Assembly: GCF_964340395.1 (NCBI RefSeq)
Contig: NC_135562.1
Span: forward strand, 23,964,173-24,028,172
Origin: Glandiceps talaboti
Lineage: Eukaryota > Hemichordata > Enteropneusta > Spengelidae
Length of the DNA stretch: 64,000 nt
Direction: 5' to 3'
Shown here one piece after another: positions 1 to 12,816 of the stretch (position 1 is the first letter of the stretch; the number at the start of each line of letters is the position of its first letter). Under the pieces are notes generated by a model, which saw only the letters and a program-made list of their open reading frames with translations, did no database searches and had not been told where the DNA came from. The position numbers were made by a program, and so were the translations under genes.

Positions 1-231
1 AACAACAAAGATATGGTATCCGTTTGGGATATAGCTGTCAGCATTACAACACATTGTACAATCTAACCATGAACCAATATACTAGTATTCAAGCTGTTTA
101 TTGACAGCGATCGACATTTATAAGTATCTCTTATATGTGGATAGCTGCCTAAAAATAACAAAGAAATAAATGAACACAAAGCAAGGTAATAACTTTCTTA
201 GATTGAGACGAATATAAAGTCATAAATATTA

Positions 232-2402
232 GTGCTTAGCTAAAATGGTTACTTGTCTGTGGGTTCGTGCTTAGCTAAAATGATTACTTGTCTGTGGGTT
301 CGTGCTTAGCTAAAATGATTACTTGTCTGTGGGTTCGTGCTTAGCTAAAATGATTACTTGTCTGTGGGTTCGTGCTTAGCTAAAATGATTACTTGTCTGT
401 GGGTTCGTGCTTAGCTAAAATGATTACTTGTCTGTGGGTTCGTGCTTAGCTAAAATGATTACTTGTCTGTGGGTTCGTACTTAGCTAAAATGGTTACTTG
501 TCTGTGGGTTCGAACTTAGCTACAAATGATTACTTGTCTGTGGGCTCGTACCTAAAATGATTACTTGTCTGTGGGTTCGTACTTACCTAAAATGTTTACT
601 TGTCTGTGGGTTCGTACTTAGCTAAAATGATTACTTGTCTGTGGGTTCGTACTTAGCTAAAATGATTACTTGTCTGTCGGTTCGTACTTAGCTAAAATGA
701 TTACTTGTCTGTGGGTTCGTACTTAGCTAAAATGGTTACTTGTCTGTGGGTTCGAACTTAGCTACAAATGATTACTTGTCTGTGGGCTCGTACCTAAAAT
801 GATTACTTGTCTGTGGGTTCGTACTTAGCTGAAATGGTTACTTGTCTGTGGTTCGTACTTAGCTAAAATGATTACTTGTCTGTGGGTTCGTACTTAGCTG
901 AAATGGTTACTTGTCTGTGGGCTCGTACTTAGCTAAAATGATTACTTGTCTGTGGGTTCGTACTTAGCTGAAATGGTTACTTGTCTGTGGGCTCGTACCT
1001 AAAATGGTTACTTGTCTGTGGGTTCGAACTTAGCTAAAATGATTACTTGTCTGTGGGCTCGTACCTAAAATGATTACTTGTCTGTGGGTTCGTACTTAGC
1101 TGAAATGGTTACTTGTCTGTGGGTTCGAACTTAGCTACAAATGATTACTTGTCTGTGGGCTCGTACCTAAAATGATTACTTGTCTGTGGGTTCGTACTTA
1201 GCTGAAATGATTACTTGTCTGTGGGTTCGTACTTAGCTGAAATGGTTACTTGTCTGTGGGTTCGTACTTAGCTAAAATGGTTACTTGTCTGTCGGTTCGT
1301 ACTTAGCTAAAATGATTACTTGTCTGTGGGTTCGTACTTAGCTAAAATGATTACTTGTCTGTGGGCTCGTACCTAGCTAAAATGATTACTTGTCTGTGGG
1401 TTCGTACTTAGCTGAAATGATTACTTGTCTGTGGGTTCGTGCTTAGCTAAAATGATTACTTGTCTGTGGGTTCGTACTTAGCTAAAATGATTACTTGTCT
1501 GTGGGTTCGTACTTAGCTGAAATGGTTACTTGTCTGTGGGTTCGTACTTAGCTGAAATGATTACTTGTCTGTGGGTTCGTACTTAGCTAAAATGATTACT
1601 TGTCTGTGGGTTCGTACTTAGCTAAAATGATTACTTGTCTGTGGGTTCGTGCTTAGCTAAAATGATTACTTGTCTGTGGGTTCGTGCTTAGCTAAAATGA
1701 TTACTTGTCTGTGGGTTCGTGCTTAGCTAAAATGATTACTTGTCTGTGGGTTCGTGCTTAGCTAAAATGATTACTTGTCTGTGGGTTCGTACTTAGCTAA
1801 AATGATTACTTGTCTGTGGGTTCGTACTTAGCTGAAATGGTTACTTGTCTGTGGGTTCGTACTTAGCTAAAATGATTACTTGTCTGTGGGCTCGTACCTA
1901 AAATGATTACTTGTCTGTGGGTTCGTACTTAGCTAAAATGATTACTTGTCTGTGGGTTCGTACTTAGCTACAAATGATTACTTGTCTGTGGGTTCGTACT
2001 TAGCTAAAATGATTACTTGTCTGTGGGTTCGTACTTAGCTGAAATGGTTACTTGTCTGTGGGTTCGTACTTAGCTAAAATGATTACTTGTCTGTGGGTTC
2101 GTACTTAGCTACAAATGATTACTTGTCTGTGGGTTCGTACTTAGCTAAAATGATTACTTGTCTGTGGGTTCGTACTTAGCTGAAATGGTTACTTGTCTGT
2201 GGGTTCGTACTTAGCTGAAATGGTTACTTGTCTGTGGGTTCGTACTTAGCTAAAATGATTACTTGTCTGTGGGTTCGTACTTAGCTAAAATGGTTACTTG
2301 TACGTGGAGTATGGTACTTAGCTAAAATGGTTACTTATACGTGGAGTATGGTACTTAGCTAAAATGGTTACTTGTACGTGGAGTATGGTACTGAGCTAAA
2401 AT
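232..2402. repeat. 35-bp minisatellite array, about 62 copies
   Basis: Head-to-tail copies of a 35-bp unit containing CTTAGCTAAAATGATTACTT followed by GTCTGTGGGTTCGT. Successive units start exactly 35 bp apart at the left edge (261, 296, 331). Variants include a 31-bp form lacking 4 bp (CGTACCTAAAATG), a 36-bp form (GCTACAAATG) and diverged terminal units at 2300-2400 with TACGTGGAGTATGG. 35 is not a multiple of 3 and the units hold stops, so it is not coding. Confidence 0.97.
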
Positions 2403-2828
2403 TTTAAGTGGCATTGTTCTTAGCTGAAAGTGTTTTATTTCTGATAGTTATTGCAACCGTTTTGATATACTTACCATTGTATTATGTTTATATGTTCGTT
2501 AGTGGTTACTCTATTCAGAATATTTAGAGAGAAAAATAAGTCGTCTGTGTGATTTTAACAACGAAGACAACCTTACCACGCTTTGAATTTGTTTTCCCAT
2601 TTTAACAATATTTTTGGTTTCAGTAGAAGTTAGTGTTGAAATTCTTTACAGCTGTTATTACCATCCATTCACCCATCACTTATCTATACATTGTTTATAT
2701 TTATATGAAGTCAAAATGTAAACTTAGACCAGTTTCGAATTCAATGCTGGTGGTATATGAATTGAATGATTGGTTTGAGAATAAATAGCCTGTGAGAGTG
2801 TCTGTCTGTGCGATAATGATTGAGTATA
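2403..2828. other. AT-rich stretch, nothing recognised
   Basis: Unique-looking AT-rich DNA between the 35-bp array and the left arm of the foldback element. I see no coding, RNA or repeat signal. Confidence 0.5.
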
Positions 2829-3115
2829 GCGTAGAATGCCTGCCAATATCCCAAAATGCAATACTGCAATGACTATATGCAATACTGCAATGACTATATG
2901 CAATACTGCAATGACTACATGCGATATGACTATATGGGATGATTACATGCGATATGACTACATGAGGTGACTACATGCGATGTGACTACTACATGCGATA
3001 TGACTACATGAGATGACTACATGTGATATGACTACATGCGATGTGACTACATGAGATGACTACATACGATATGACTACATGCAATACTGCGATGCGAGAT
3101 GATGACATAATATGC
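2829..3115 (+). repeat. Left inverted arm with TGACTACATGCGATA-type repeats
   Basis: A 17-bp unique tip is followed by three copies of an ATGCAATACTGCAATGACTA unit and then degenerate 15-17-bp units containing GACTACATGCGATATGA. It is the reverse complement of the right arm but shorter (about 290 versus 517 bp), as expected if the two tandem arrays changed length independently. Confidence 0.85.
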
Positions 3116-3988
3116 GGCGATTTTGTAATGACTTTATGCCATTCGTAGATTATTCAATATGCATAATGCGAGTATTAATATGAAATAGGCTAGGGAGTAC
3201 TGTCTAAGGGACCGGACAGAATTTGCGGCAGGGGGGCCCTGGGGAGAAATTATCTCTGACTTCGTTTTTTTCCTGCCCCCCCCCCCATCCACTGTGACCA
3301 AAATTTCACAGCCCCCCCCTTTCAAAAGTATAAAAATTTCATGTCCCCCCCCCAAAAAAAAGAAAAAAAAAGTGCACAATATCCTGCCCCTACAATAACT
3401 AAAAAGAGTACAAATGTTTTTGTTACTGTAGCACAACTGTAATATTTCTTTTGGTACTACTATTATGTTACTATTTCAGCCCAAACAACTTAGTAGTTGT
3501 AGAGGAAGTTTTTTAGAAAACAAAACAAAATAAAACATTTTGACCATACATGTAATCATACACATGTGGTATAATCTTGTTTATTTCCCAACTAGACACC
3601 ATAAGTAGTCATCACTTAATACCAAGGCATTTGATGTGGTGGTTTTAACTGTCATTCACTGATACATACACAGAAACACAGACACAGAGTAAACACACAT
3701 TCACATGCGTGATTTGTGAAAAACTGTAGTGGGGACATTTGTGGGGAGTATCTAAGGACATCACATCACCTACATAGTGTATTCAAATATCTATTTATAC
3801 TCATAACACAATAACTATCTAATGTCAGACATTTGTGATGTCATGAAGTGCTAGCAAACTAAGGATTTTATGCACACTGAGGTCTGACAAATATAGCTTT
3901 CACTTTCCTACACCAAATGCATTACCAATACACATGTAAATGTAAGACATTTGTGACTTCATGAAAGTGCAAAGAAATTCAGAATGTT

Positions 3989-4693
3989 GTGGAATACTCC
4001 GCTCACTGTGATTGTCATCAAACAGTTCCCTTCTCCTGTTTTCTAAAAGATCATGTAGTTCTTCCAGACTTTTATGTGAATTCTGAACAAGATCTTCAGA
4101 ATTCACATAAAAGTCTAGAAGAACTGCATGATCTTTTAGAAAACAGGAGAAGGGAACTGTTTGATGACAATCACAGTGAGCGGCCATTTGCTGGTAGTGA
4201 AAACAAATATATAACAAGTAAACTTGATACTCTGAAACATTGGCTTGGTTTAGTGAAAGCCAAACAAAATGATGTTTCTCATACAAGTGACATCATTGCA
4301 AGAAGATTCCCACAAGTTGTTGTTAGCGAACGACACAGGAAGACAAGGAGAAAGAAGGAAAATAAAAGAAAAGTAAGAAGAAGGAAAGAGAAAAGAACAA
4401 TTAGTCAAGCACAAAGACTGTTGTTAACTGTTTTTAGTGAGCAACTTGTGGATAAGGTTGAAGGAAAATACGGCCAGAAGGCAACTACCAAAGTTAGTGC
4501 AAAGTCACTGATGAAAAAACACTTAACACCACGCATACATCTAAATGCTTTACAATATTTAGTACAGATAGATGCATTTGATGATGCTGAGGAGGGAAAT
4601 AGTTTAATTTCACTGGTTTTAGATAGAAAGAAAGACAAGTCTTGCCTCACATTTTCAGACTCTAGTGAGTCTGAGAGTGAAACTCAAGAATAG
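3989..4693 (+). CDS. Unknown Lys/Arg-rich protein of the nested TIR element (possibly rearranged)
   Basis: A 234-codon frame opening with ATG at 3989. I do not recognise the family. The first 60 or so residues are encoded by a near-perfect inverted duplication (4001-4181), so the true ancestral protein probably begins in the second arm. After it come a very basic segment (about residues 112-137, rich in RRKK and KRK), a helical middle with [14 protein letters not shown], and an acidic Ser-rich C-terminus ([12 protein letters not shown]). The basic stretch could bind nucleic acid or act as a nuclear localisation signal. It is the only sizeable frame in the TIR element, so it may be element-encoded. 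Expression is unproven and the inverted duplication argues that this copy is damaged. Confidence 0.4.
   Translation: MEYSAHCDCHQTVPFSCFLKDHVVLPDFYVNSEQDLQNSHKSLEELHDLLENRRRELFDDNHSERPFAGSENKYITSKLDTLKHWLGLVKAKQNDVSHTSDIIARRFPQVVVSERHRKTRRKKENKRKVRRRKEKRTISQAQRLLLTVFSEQLVDKVEGKYGQKATTKVSAKSLMKKHLTPRIHLNALQYLVQIDAFDDAEEGNSLISLVLDRKKDKSCLTFSDSSESESETQE
4001..4181. repeat. Perfectly placed hairpin: two 87-bp inverted arms, 7-bp loop
   Basis: Arm 4001-4087 is the reverse complement of arm 4095-4181 with about two mismatches, separated by CAAGATC. A transcript would fold into a long double-stranded RNA. The near identity points to a recent inverted duplication of part of the neighbouring reading frame. 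Confidence 0.95.
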
Positions 4694-4812
4694 TGTCAAG
4701 GAAAGAAATAAAACACCTATCTAAATTAATCTGGACAGACGTTTTTGTATTTACATTTTTCACCAAAAGGTCACTTTTTAATCACATAAATTACAGGTCC
4801 TATGCTAGTATA

Positions 4813-4954
<142 letters not shown>

Positions 4955-5038
4955 CATACATATGTATCCTTGATGGTAATTACACACTGAACCTGTTTTC
5001 ACAGTGCTAAAATGTATGTATGTATGTATGTATACATA

Positions 5039-5049
5039 TGTGTGTGTGT

Positions 5050-5101
<52 letters not shown>
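5039..5101. repeat. (TG)n microsatellite
   Basis: About 30 TG dinucleotides with one AG interruption, preceded by a short GTAT tetranucleotide run at 5014-5031. Confidence 0.97.
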
Positions 5102-5104
<3 letters not shown>

Positions 5105-5440
5105 CAACTTGGAGTATATAAGAGTAATTCAGGGTGTATCAAATTAATCTTGAGTAGTGTTTTTATGCTTCACTAAATAGGTACATACAAACGTACACAT
5201 TTCCATTTTAATACATAAATGAAAGTGTAGATATTCAATATTAAAGGCGATATCAAGTGCTATCTCATGCAATGCTAAATTTTCTAACATATTATTTTTT
5301 TTCAATGACAAAATATTTCGCGGCCCCCTTTTAAACCATGAGAATTTTCATGGCCACCCCCTTCAAGCCTCCCATTTTTTTCATGCCCCCCCCTCCCAAT
5401 TTCTCCCCCCCCCCCCCCGCCGTAAATTCTGTCCGGTCCA

Positions 5441-5799
5441 TAACAAAAAGAAACAGGTCAAGAATGAACCGGTCAATACACGTGGCCTCCGTTGTCTCGT
5501 GCTGAATTGTTTTCGTCTAGCATCTGCCCATGGCTTCCATGTCGACCACAGCCTCCATAATCCGTAATTTACAGTCGAGTGTTCATTCCTTACTGGTAGA
5601 CCTGCGATCACTAATAAATGATAGAAACTTTGATGGCTTCCAACGGAAGTGTGTAACCCTTCTTATATGGGGGCCCGTTCTGGTCACAATTATCATGATT
5701 ATGTAGAAATAATGAAACTACTGTTGTAATTAATATTATGTATTCCTTGAATTATTTAAATGTGTTTTGATTAATTGTATGCACTGTTATGTAGTCTAC
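5441..5799. other. Foldback interior, nothing recognised
   Basis: Mixed-composition DNA between the nested TIR element and the 22-bp repeats. No coding or RNA signal could be supported. Confidence 0.45.
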
Positions 5800-6095
5800 A
5801 ATTGATTTTATGTATTTCTGGAATTAATTTTATGTATGTCCCGAATTAATTTTGTGTATGTCCCGAATTAATTTTTTGTATGTGCTGAATTAATTTTGTG
5901 TATGTCCTGAATTAATTTTTTGCATGTGCTGAATTAATTTTTTGTATGTGCTGAATTAATTTTGTGTATGTGTCGAATTAATTTTGTGTATGTCCTGAAT
6001 TAATTTTGTGTATGTCCCGAATTAATTTTGTGTATGTCCTGAATTAATTTTGTGTATGTGCTGAATTAATTTTGTGTATGTGTCGAATTAATTTT
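5800..6095. repeat. 22-bp tandem repeat, about 13 copies
   Basis: The unit GAATTAATTTTGTGTATGTC plus two variable bases repeats every 22 bp (starts at 5821, 5843, 5865). Variation is mostly in GTCC versus GTGC and TTTTGTG versus TTTTTTG. Confidence 0.93.
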
Positions 6096-7747
<1,652 letters not shown>

Positions 7748-8040
7748 CACAGGCTAATGAAACTGACTGGTCCCTGACATGTGTTTGAAACTGTTTGTCA
7801 TGATTTGACAAGTGTCCTGGTTGGAGAGGTACGAGCAGGTTGAACAGTATACTCGAACCTGTGCATCATTTCCCTGCCAAGACATTTTTTTCTAAACTAT
7901 CAAATAAATGACAAATGAACAAGCAAAAGAACCACAAGTATAGGGACAAATAAAATAATTAAATAAACCAACAAATAAACAGATACTCATGGGGGTATAC
8001 TAGATATGTTTTATTTTTTCTATACAGATAGTGATGGGAT

Positions 8041-8557
8041 GACTCATGTAGTCATATCGCATGTAGTCATATCGCATGTAGTCATCTCATGTAGTCATCT
8101 CATGTAGTCATATCGCATCATATCGCATGTGGTCATCTCATGTAGTCATATCACATCATATCGCATGTAGCCATCGCATGTAGTCATATCGCATGTAGTC
8201 ATCTCATGTAGTCATATCGCATCATATCGCATGTAGCCAGCGCATGTAGTCATATCGCATGAAGTCATCTCATGTAGTCATCTCATGTAGTCATATCTCA
8301 TGTAGTCATCTCATGTAGTCACATCGCATGTAGTCATTTCATGTAGTCATATCGCATGCTGTCATCTCATGTAGTCATATCGCATGTAGTCATCCCATGT
8401 AGTCATATCGCATGTAGTCATCTCATGTAGTCATTGCATGTGTAGTCATCGCATGTAGTCATCGCATGTAGTCATCGCAGTATTGGATATAGTCATTGCA
8501 GTATTGCATATAGTCATTGCAGTATTGCACTTTCGAATATTGGCAGGCATTCTACGC
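8041..8557 (-). repeat. Right inverted arm with CATGTAGTCATATCG-type repeats
   Basis: Reverse complement of the 2829-3115 array, longer and more variable. Units contain CATGTAGTCATATCGCATGT. It ends in GCAGTATTGCATATAGTCAT copies and the tip TGGCAGGCATTCTACGC. Confidence 0.88.
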
Positions 8558-8771
8558 CATATGTAGTGGATTCACACTACATATTCAGACAAACAGATAG
8601 GCAGACAGATTAGTATTACCTCAAATCTTACGTCTACACATTGAGTATATTATACGTCGAGTGATACGAGTCGTTGAACACTTTGAACTACTTTGAACAC
8701 TGGAGCCAATGTCTTTGACAGACTAGGATACTGGAGCCAATGTCTTTGACAGACTAGTATTACCTCAAATC

Positions 8772-8805
<34 letters not shown>

Positions 8806-9224
8806 GGTCAGCCGGCCAGGTTGATATTTACAATGTATATATTAGTATTATTACTGGAAGTTACGTCAGTAGATTTTCGGGTTTGAGGTTTTCCCTCTTG
8901 AATTGATGACTGGTACTCTAGGACAGGATTCCAGACAAATTTTTATTTAGATCAATGGTAAGTCGGCCATTGTAAGCTCTTACACTTGCTTCATTTTTAT
9001 GACAGACAGGACAGCTCACTTGTTTCCACTCCTGTCGAGACTAGACGGTACGAGAACCGATCGTGTGCATGCCTTGACCTTAGTAGGCGATGATTTATAC
9101 AAATACGCGATAACTTGGCTGCTTTCGAAATTTCCCATAAAATATTGTCTCATTGAGAAAATCCTCCTCTGACAATTCGCAGAGTTCACTATCAGTATAT
9201 CCCGGCGGCCAACTACAACGCTCG
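8558..9224. repeat. Unique stretch with a (CTGT)n tract
   Basis: (CTGT)n lies at 8771-8805. Just before it the phrase GGAGCCAATGTCTTTGACAG is duplicated at about 8702 and 8731. Nothing else is recognised. Confidence 0.7.
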
Positions 9225-9294
9225 CGTAGACGAACAACAGTGAACATCAAAATTCGGACGCGTGCCAACCAGAGTGCAACCGTGCATTATTTGA

Positions 9295-9421
9295 GCAATA
9301 AACCACCTCCTGGGAATAGTATACCAAGAGGTTTTGACCAGTGAACGAAATATATGCACTCGCTATATTTCGTTCACTGGTCAAAACCGAGTTCCGACCA
9401 TTCCCAGGGGTGGTTTATCGC
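9295..9421. repeat. Palindrome with arms about 55 bp
   Basis: GCAATAAACCACC at the left pairs with GGTGGTTTATCGC at the right, and GGTTTTGACCAGTGAACGAA pairs with TTCGTTCACTGGTCAAAACC. The short centre is near 9351-9366. It is a full-length palindromic MITE-like hairpin. Confidence 0.9.
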
Positions 9422-9608
9422 TACCATATTATACCAGTATATTGAAAATATCGGAAACAAGATAAGACGCAATGTTTTCTGGTTTCATTTGCGTCCCCAT
9501 CCCTGTACGGACTGCAATATAATGCTTAATATATTATACCAGTATATTGATGGCGCAAATTGAGAGATCTGATTGGTCTAGACAACGAACTAGCGCGTCT
9601 AAAATTAA

Positions 9609-9745
9609 ACAATAATGTACGCCCTCCCAACCCATAATGGACTCAAGCAAACTTTGAACGACATAATGGGCGAGGCGACAGCCGAGCCCATTATGGAGTG
9701 CAAAGTTTGCTTGAGTCCATTATGGACTGGGAGGGCATACGTTAT
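9609..9745. repeat. Palindrome with arms about 60 bp and GC-rich centre
   Basis: CCATAATGGACTCAAGCAAA pairs with TTTGCTTGAGTCCATTATGG and CATAATGGGC with GCCCATTATG. The centre is GAGGCGACAGCCGA. AATAATGTACGCCCTCCCA at the left edge pairs with TGGGAGGGCATACGTTATT at the right. Confidence 0.92.
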
Positions 9746-10713
9746 TGTTATTATTTTATAGTTTTGCCAATTCCAGTGAATTTGTAGACCGAGAAACGCA
9801 AAACAACGTATAATATAAACAGCGCTGAACATCGTCTGCCATGTTTGGCCCGGAACCTGAATACTAATCATAGCCACACATGTACGTATACGTACACACA
9901 CATATGTATACACTTCAATGAACTGCTGTGAACACAAATTTGTTTCAGGAATGCGTTGTATTTTTAAACAGTAGAAATGACAATCATAAGCAACAACATA
10001 CATTTCGAAAAAATACCTAGTCGTATGAAGGAACAGAACAATTTAAATCTCATCGCCATGGTGTACATATATGCCATGTACGACGCGACGTCCCGACACA
10101 GCCAAGTAACTCTGGTGTTTACCCCATAATTTCCCTGTTCTTAAATACTCACCTTACAGACATAAGCTTGTATTGTTATGCTCGTTCCGGGGCCGCGATG
10201 CCCAATAATGGAGTACATTATCAGTAATAATGTACAGCGATGACGTCACAAAATTCACTGGAATTGGTAATGCTATAATATAATGAGCGATAATGCACAG
10301 TTGGCACGCGTCCAAATTTGATTATCACTGTTCGTCCACAAACTTTGTAGTCTGTGCAGGGATGGGGGCGCAAATGAAACCAGAAAATGTTGCGTCTTAT
10401 CTTGTTTCCAATATTTTCGCTATCGCTCGTGCATATATTTCGTTCACTGGTCAAAACCGAGTGGTATACCATCCCAGGGGGTGGTTTATTGCTTAATTTT
10501 AGACGTGCTAGTTCGATGTCTAGACCAATCAGATCTCTCGATTTGCGCCATCAATATACTGGTATGATATCATTTGGCATATACATGAACCTGAGAAAGC
10601 ACACTTGTCAAAAAAAGCCTGTTACCATAGTTTTTTTTAATAGTTTTAATGAGTAATTTGCATAATTAGTGATTCCCTTACGGGAGGCATTCGGTTTAAA
10701 TCTGGTCTTGAAT

Positions 10714-10820
10714 ATTTCCTATTTGTTCGGTTTCTGAAAATGATACTTACTATCTCCTAACATATTGATAGTAAAATCGACGTCGTTTAGGTTGTACAAA
10801 CGTCCAGATTGATAAAACAC
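10714..10820 (-). pseudogene. Second copy of a LINE C-terminal fragment
   Basis: It aligns with 10930-11035: GATAGTAAAATCGACGTCGT here against GATAGTAAAATCAACTTCAT there, and GTTGTACAAACGT in both. It is therefore a second, more decayed copy of the 3' end of the same retrotransposon coding region. It is preceded at about 10680 by the dispersed CCCTTACGGGAGGCATTC motif. Confidence 0.55.
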
Positions 10821-10904
10821 AATTCACAAATTAATGTTAAAATATATCAGTCAATAGGTAATTATAAGAGTTAATTACAAATGTAACATGACATCATAAG
10901 TCAA

Positions 10905-11172
10905 TCAAAAGTCTAACCATGTATCTATATCTTGAAATATTTGCCATTCGTCCGATTGCTTAAAGTGGTTTTTGCTATCTTCTAAAATACTGATAGTAAA
11001 ATCAACTTCATTTAAGTTGTACAAACGTATAGCCAAGTTAACGTCGATATTATCAAAAAGAGTTGACCAGAAAACACCTCTTTGTACAGTCATATTACGA
11101 CATGATGTCAATAAATGAGTTAGGTAATCTCCAACAAGCTCTTGGCATTTAGCACATTCAGTTTGTCCTAAA
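10905..11172 (-). pseudogene. Non-LTR retrotransposon ORF2 C-terminus (zinc-knuckle end)
   Basis: The reverse strand encodes a C-terminal tail with a CX2CX9HX4C knuckle (TECAKCQELVGDYLTHLLTS then C), followed by an acidic and aromatic tail ending DIDTWLDF and a stop at 10905. This knuckle near the C-terminus is characteristic of several non-LTR retrotransposon polyproteins, and the same pattern is seen in the LINE at 32330-32378. Upstream to about 11262 there is further weak homology in other frames (RGLYRAFHLYFQSRKFP-like). The RT core is absent, so this is a 5'-truncated dead copy. Clade not assigned. Confidence 0.6.
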
Positions 11173-11326
11173 AAAAAGTTTGGACTTTCATTTGTAAACT
11201 ATTGGCCTGTATTGAGGGAACTTGCGTGATTGGAAATACAGATGAAACGCGCGGTACAAGCCTCTGATGTAATTGAGAGAACGAGAAGAGTAATAATTCT
11301 TCTCTACTATCCAATCATGTATTCTC

Positions 11327-11367
11327 TGAGTGAGTGAGTGAGTGAGTGAGTGAGTGAGTGAGTGAGT
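11327..11367. repeat. (GTGA)n microsatellite
   Basis: Ten GAGT/GTGA tetranucleotides without interruption. Confidence 0.97.
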
Positions 11368-12323
11368 CAGCGATTAAGCCAGTCAGTTAGCAATATATCC
11401 ATATTAGAGATCTAACTAAAAGTACTTTGACTATCGAGAAGCTGGTTTCTCTAGAAAACAAATAAACGTCGATTTCACAACCAATAGGTCACTAGTCTTG
11501 CATTTGGGGCAAAAATTTGAAGTTCCGTATTGGCTTGAAAGGTAATCTCATCAATAATTTTTACATCAACCTATTGTATCCATAAGTGTACATCGATATA
11601 TTCTTGTATGTAAGTGTGAAGAGATAAACATACATAACGACTGTATTTCGCCTCAGACCACTAAAAGATTTTACAAATTAGGGATGAGCACACCTAAAGT
11701 TCTCTGTTGTGCCGAAGCGACTTTACTGTATCAGCAAAAGTAATGCCACTATACCAAGTTAATGTTACAGACACTACCATTTTCTGGTGACTTGCGCAAC
11801 TGAGGTGTATTTAATGTCCTCCAATGTATTTACTGGCTCCAAAAGTCGTTTAAGTTTGTCCATGAATCACTGTATTTATGTATAAAAAGAAATATAGTCG
11901 CTTGCCAATATTTTTCCATATGATATCAGAACTTTTGATGGTTTTATTAACGCAAGCCTATAAACTCTGATAGTTAAAGAAAGGATTTGAATCATAGAAA
12001 TAGATACATAACAAAATCGTTCTGTATCAATTCTGGTGCTAAATATTGCTGCAAAATTTCCCTGGCTTGTAGTTTCAGTTATTAAGCAGGGAATTTTAAT
12101 AAAGATTCTTAGATTCAGGTGTTTAATTTGTTGAAATATAGGATTAGTGAAGATGAGGCATTGATTGTAAATAGCCGAAAACTAGTAGGTTTTTTATCAA
12201 TTCACTCCACACAATCTGAAATACTCTGATACGATCACATCAGAAATTTATATGTAAATGCCGTTCTTAAAAATCTTAAAACCCAGCTCGTAGATATTAG
12301 TCATTTTTGTGTTGGCCACTTGA
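11368..12323. other. AT-rich stretch, nothing recognised
   Basis: No frame, RNA or repeat I can support in about 950 bp. Confidence 0.5.
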
Positions 12324-12385
12324 CCTGTACCTGTACCTGTACCTGTACCTGTACCTGTACCTGTACCTGTACCTGTACCTGTACC
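12324..12385. repeat. (CTGTAC)n hexanucleotide repeat
   Basis: Ten near-perfect CCTGTA/CTGTAC hexamers. The dipeptide-repeat frames across it on both strands are artefacts. Confidence 0.97.
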
Positions 12386-12816
12386 CAACCTACGTTTTGT
12401 GTATTGAATATGTATGTATTGTATATGCAAACACTGATAGTACTCAACAGTTGTCCACCAGTGTTGAAAAAATGACGACCGAAATGTTGAAACATACACA
12501 GTGCTGTTGTAGTTCATACAGATAGGAATGTTTTGTAGCAGTTCAAAGTGTACGACCTGTGGCCATGGAAATCATCTGTAACAGTTTACAAATCTCTCTT
12601 CGAATTAAACACAAACAGTGACGGAAAACTCCAGGACTTCACAACTCTGAAATTAACCTTCTCAAAGTTCCCAAACATTGAAGCAATGTCTGAAATGTGT
12701 GTAGGTACAACACATTCTCTGTCCTGTACGTCAGTAAAGTTTGTGTTGTAGCGTTCACAACACATAATTATATTAATTGTGCTTTACGAGAACAGAACTC
12801 GCCAATATGAAATTAA

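Larger units (their letters stand above)
9225..10565. mobile_element. Shuffled inverted-repeat complex (nested foldback MITEs)
   Basis: At least five segments recur in inverted orientation: 9225-9294 with 10281-10337 (GGACGCGTGCCAAC), 9440-9520 with 10350-10425 (AAGATAAGACGCAATGTTTT versus AAAATGTTGCGTCTTATCTT), 9535-9610 with 10495-10565 (AGATCTGATTGGTCTAGACA versus its complement), and 9745-9785 with 10246-10280 (CCAATTCCAGTGAATTT). One segment (ATATTTCGTTCACTGGTCAA) is also present in direct orientation at 9363 and 10434. The order on the right is not the mirror of the left, so more than one insertion or a rearrangement is needed. Confidence 0.75.

Noticed and set aside
232-2402. tRNA-like B box (GGTTCGWAC) in every 35-bp unit
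   Set aside because: No A box, cloverleaf or terminator at suitable spacing; the resemblance is short and probably accidental.
9605-10003. 132-codon reverse frame
   Set aside because: It overlaps a palindromic hairpin and inverted repeats and has no recognisable domain.
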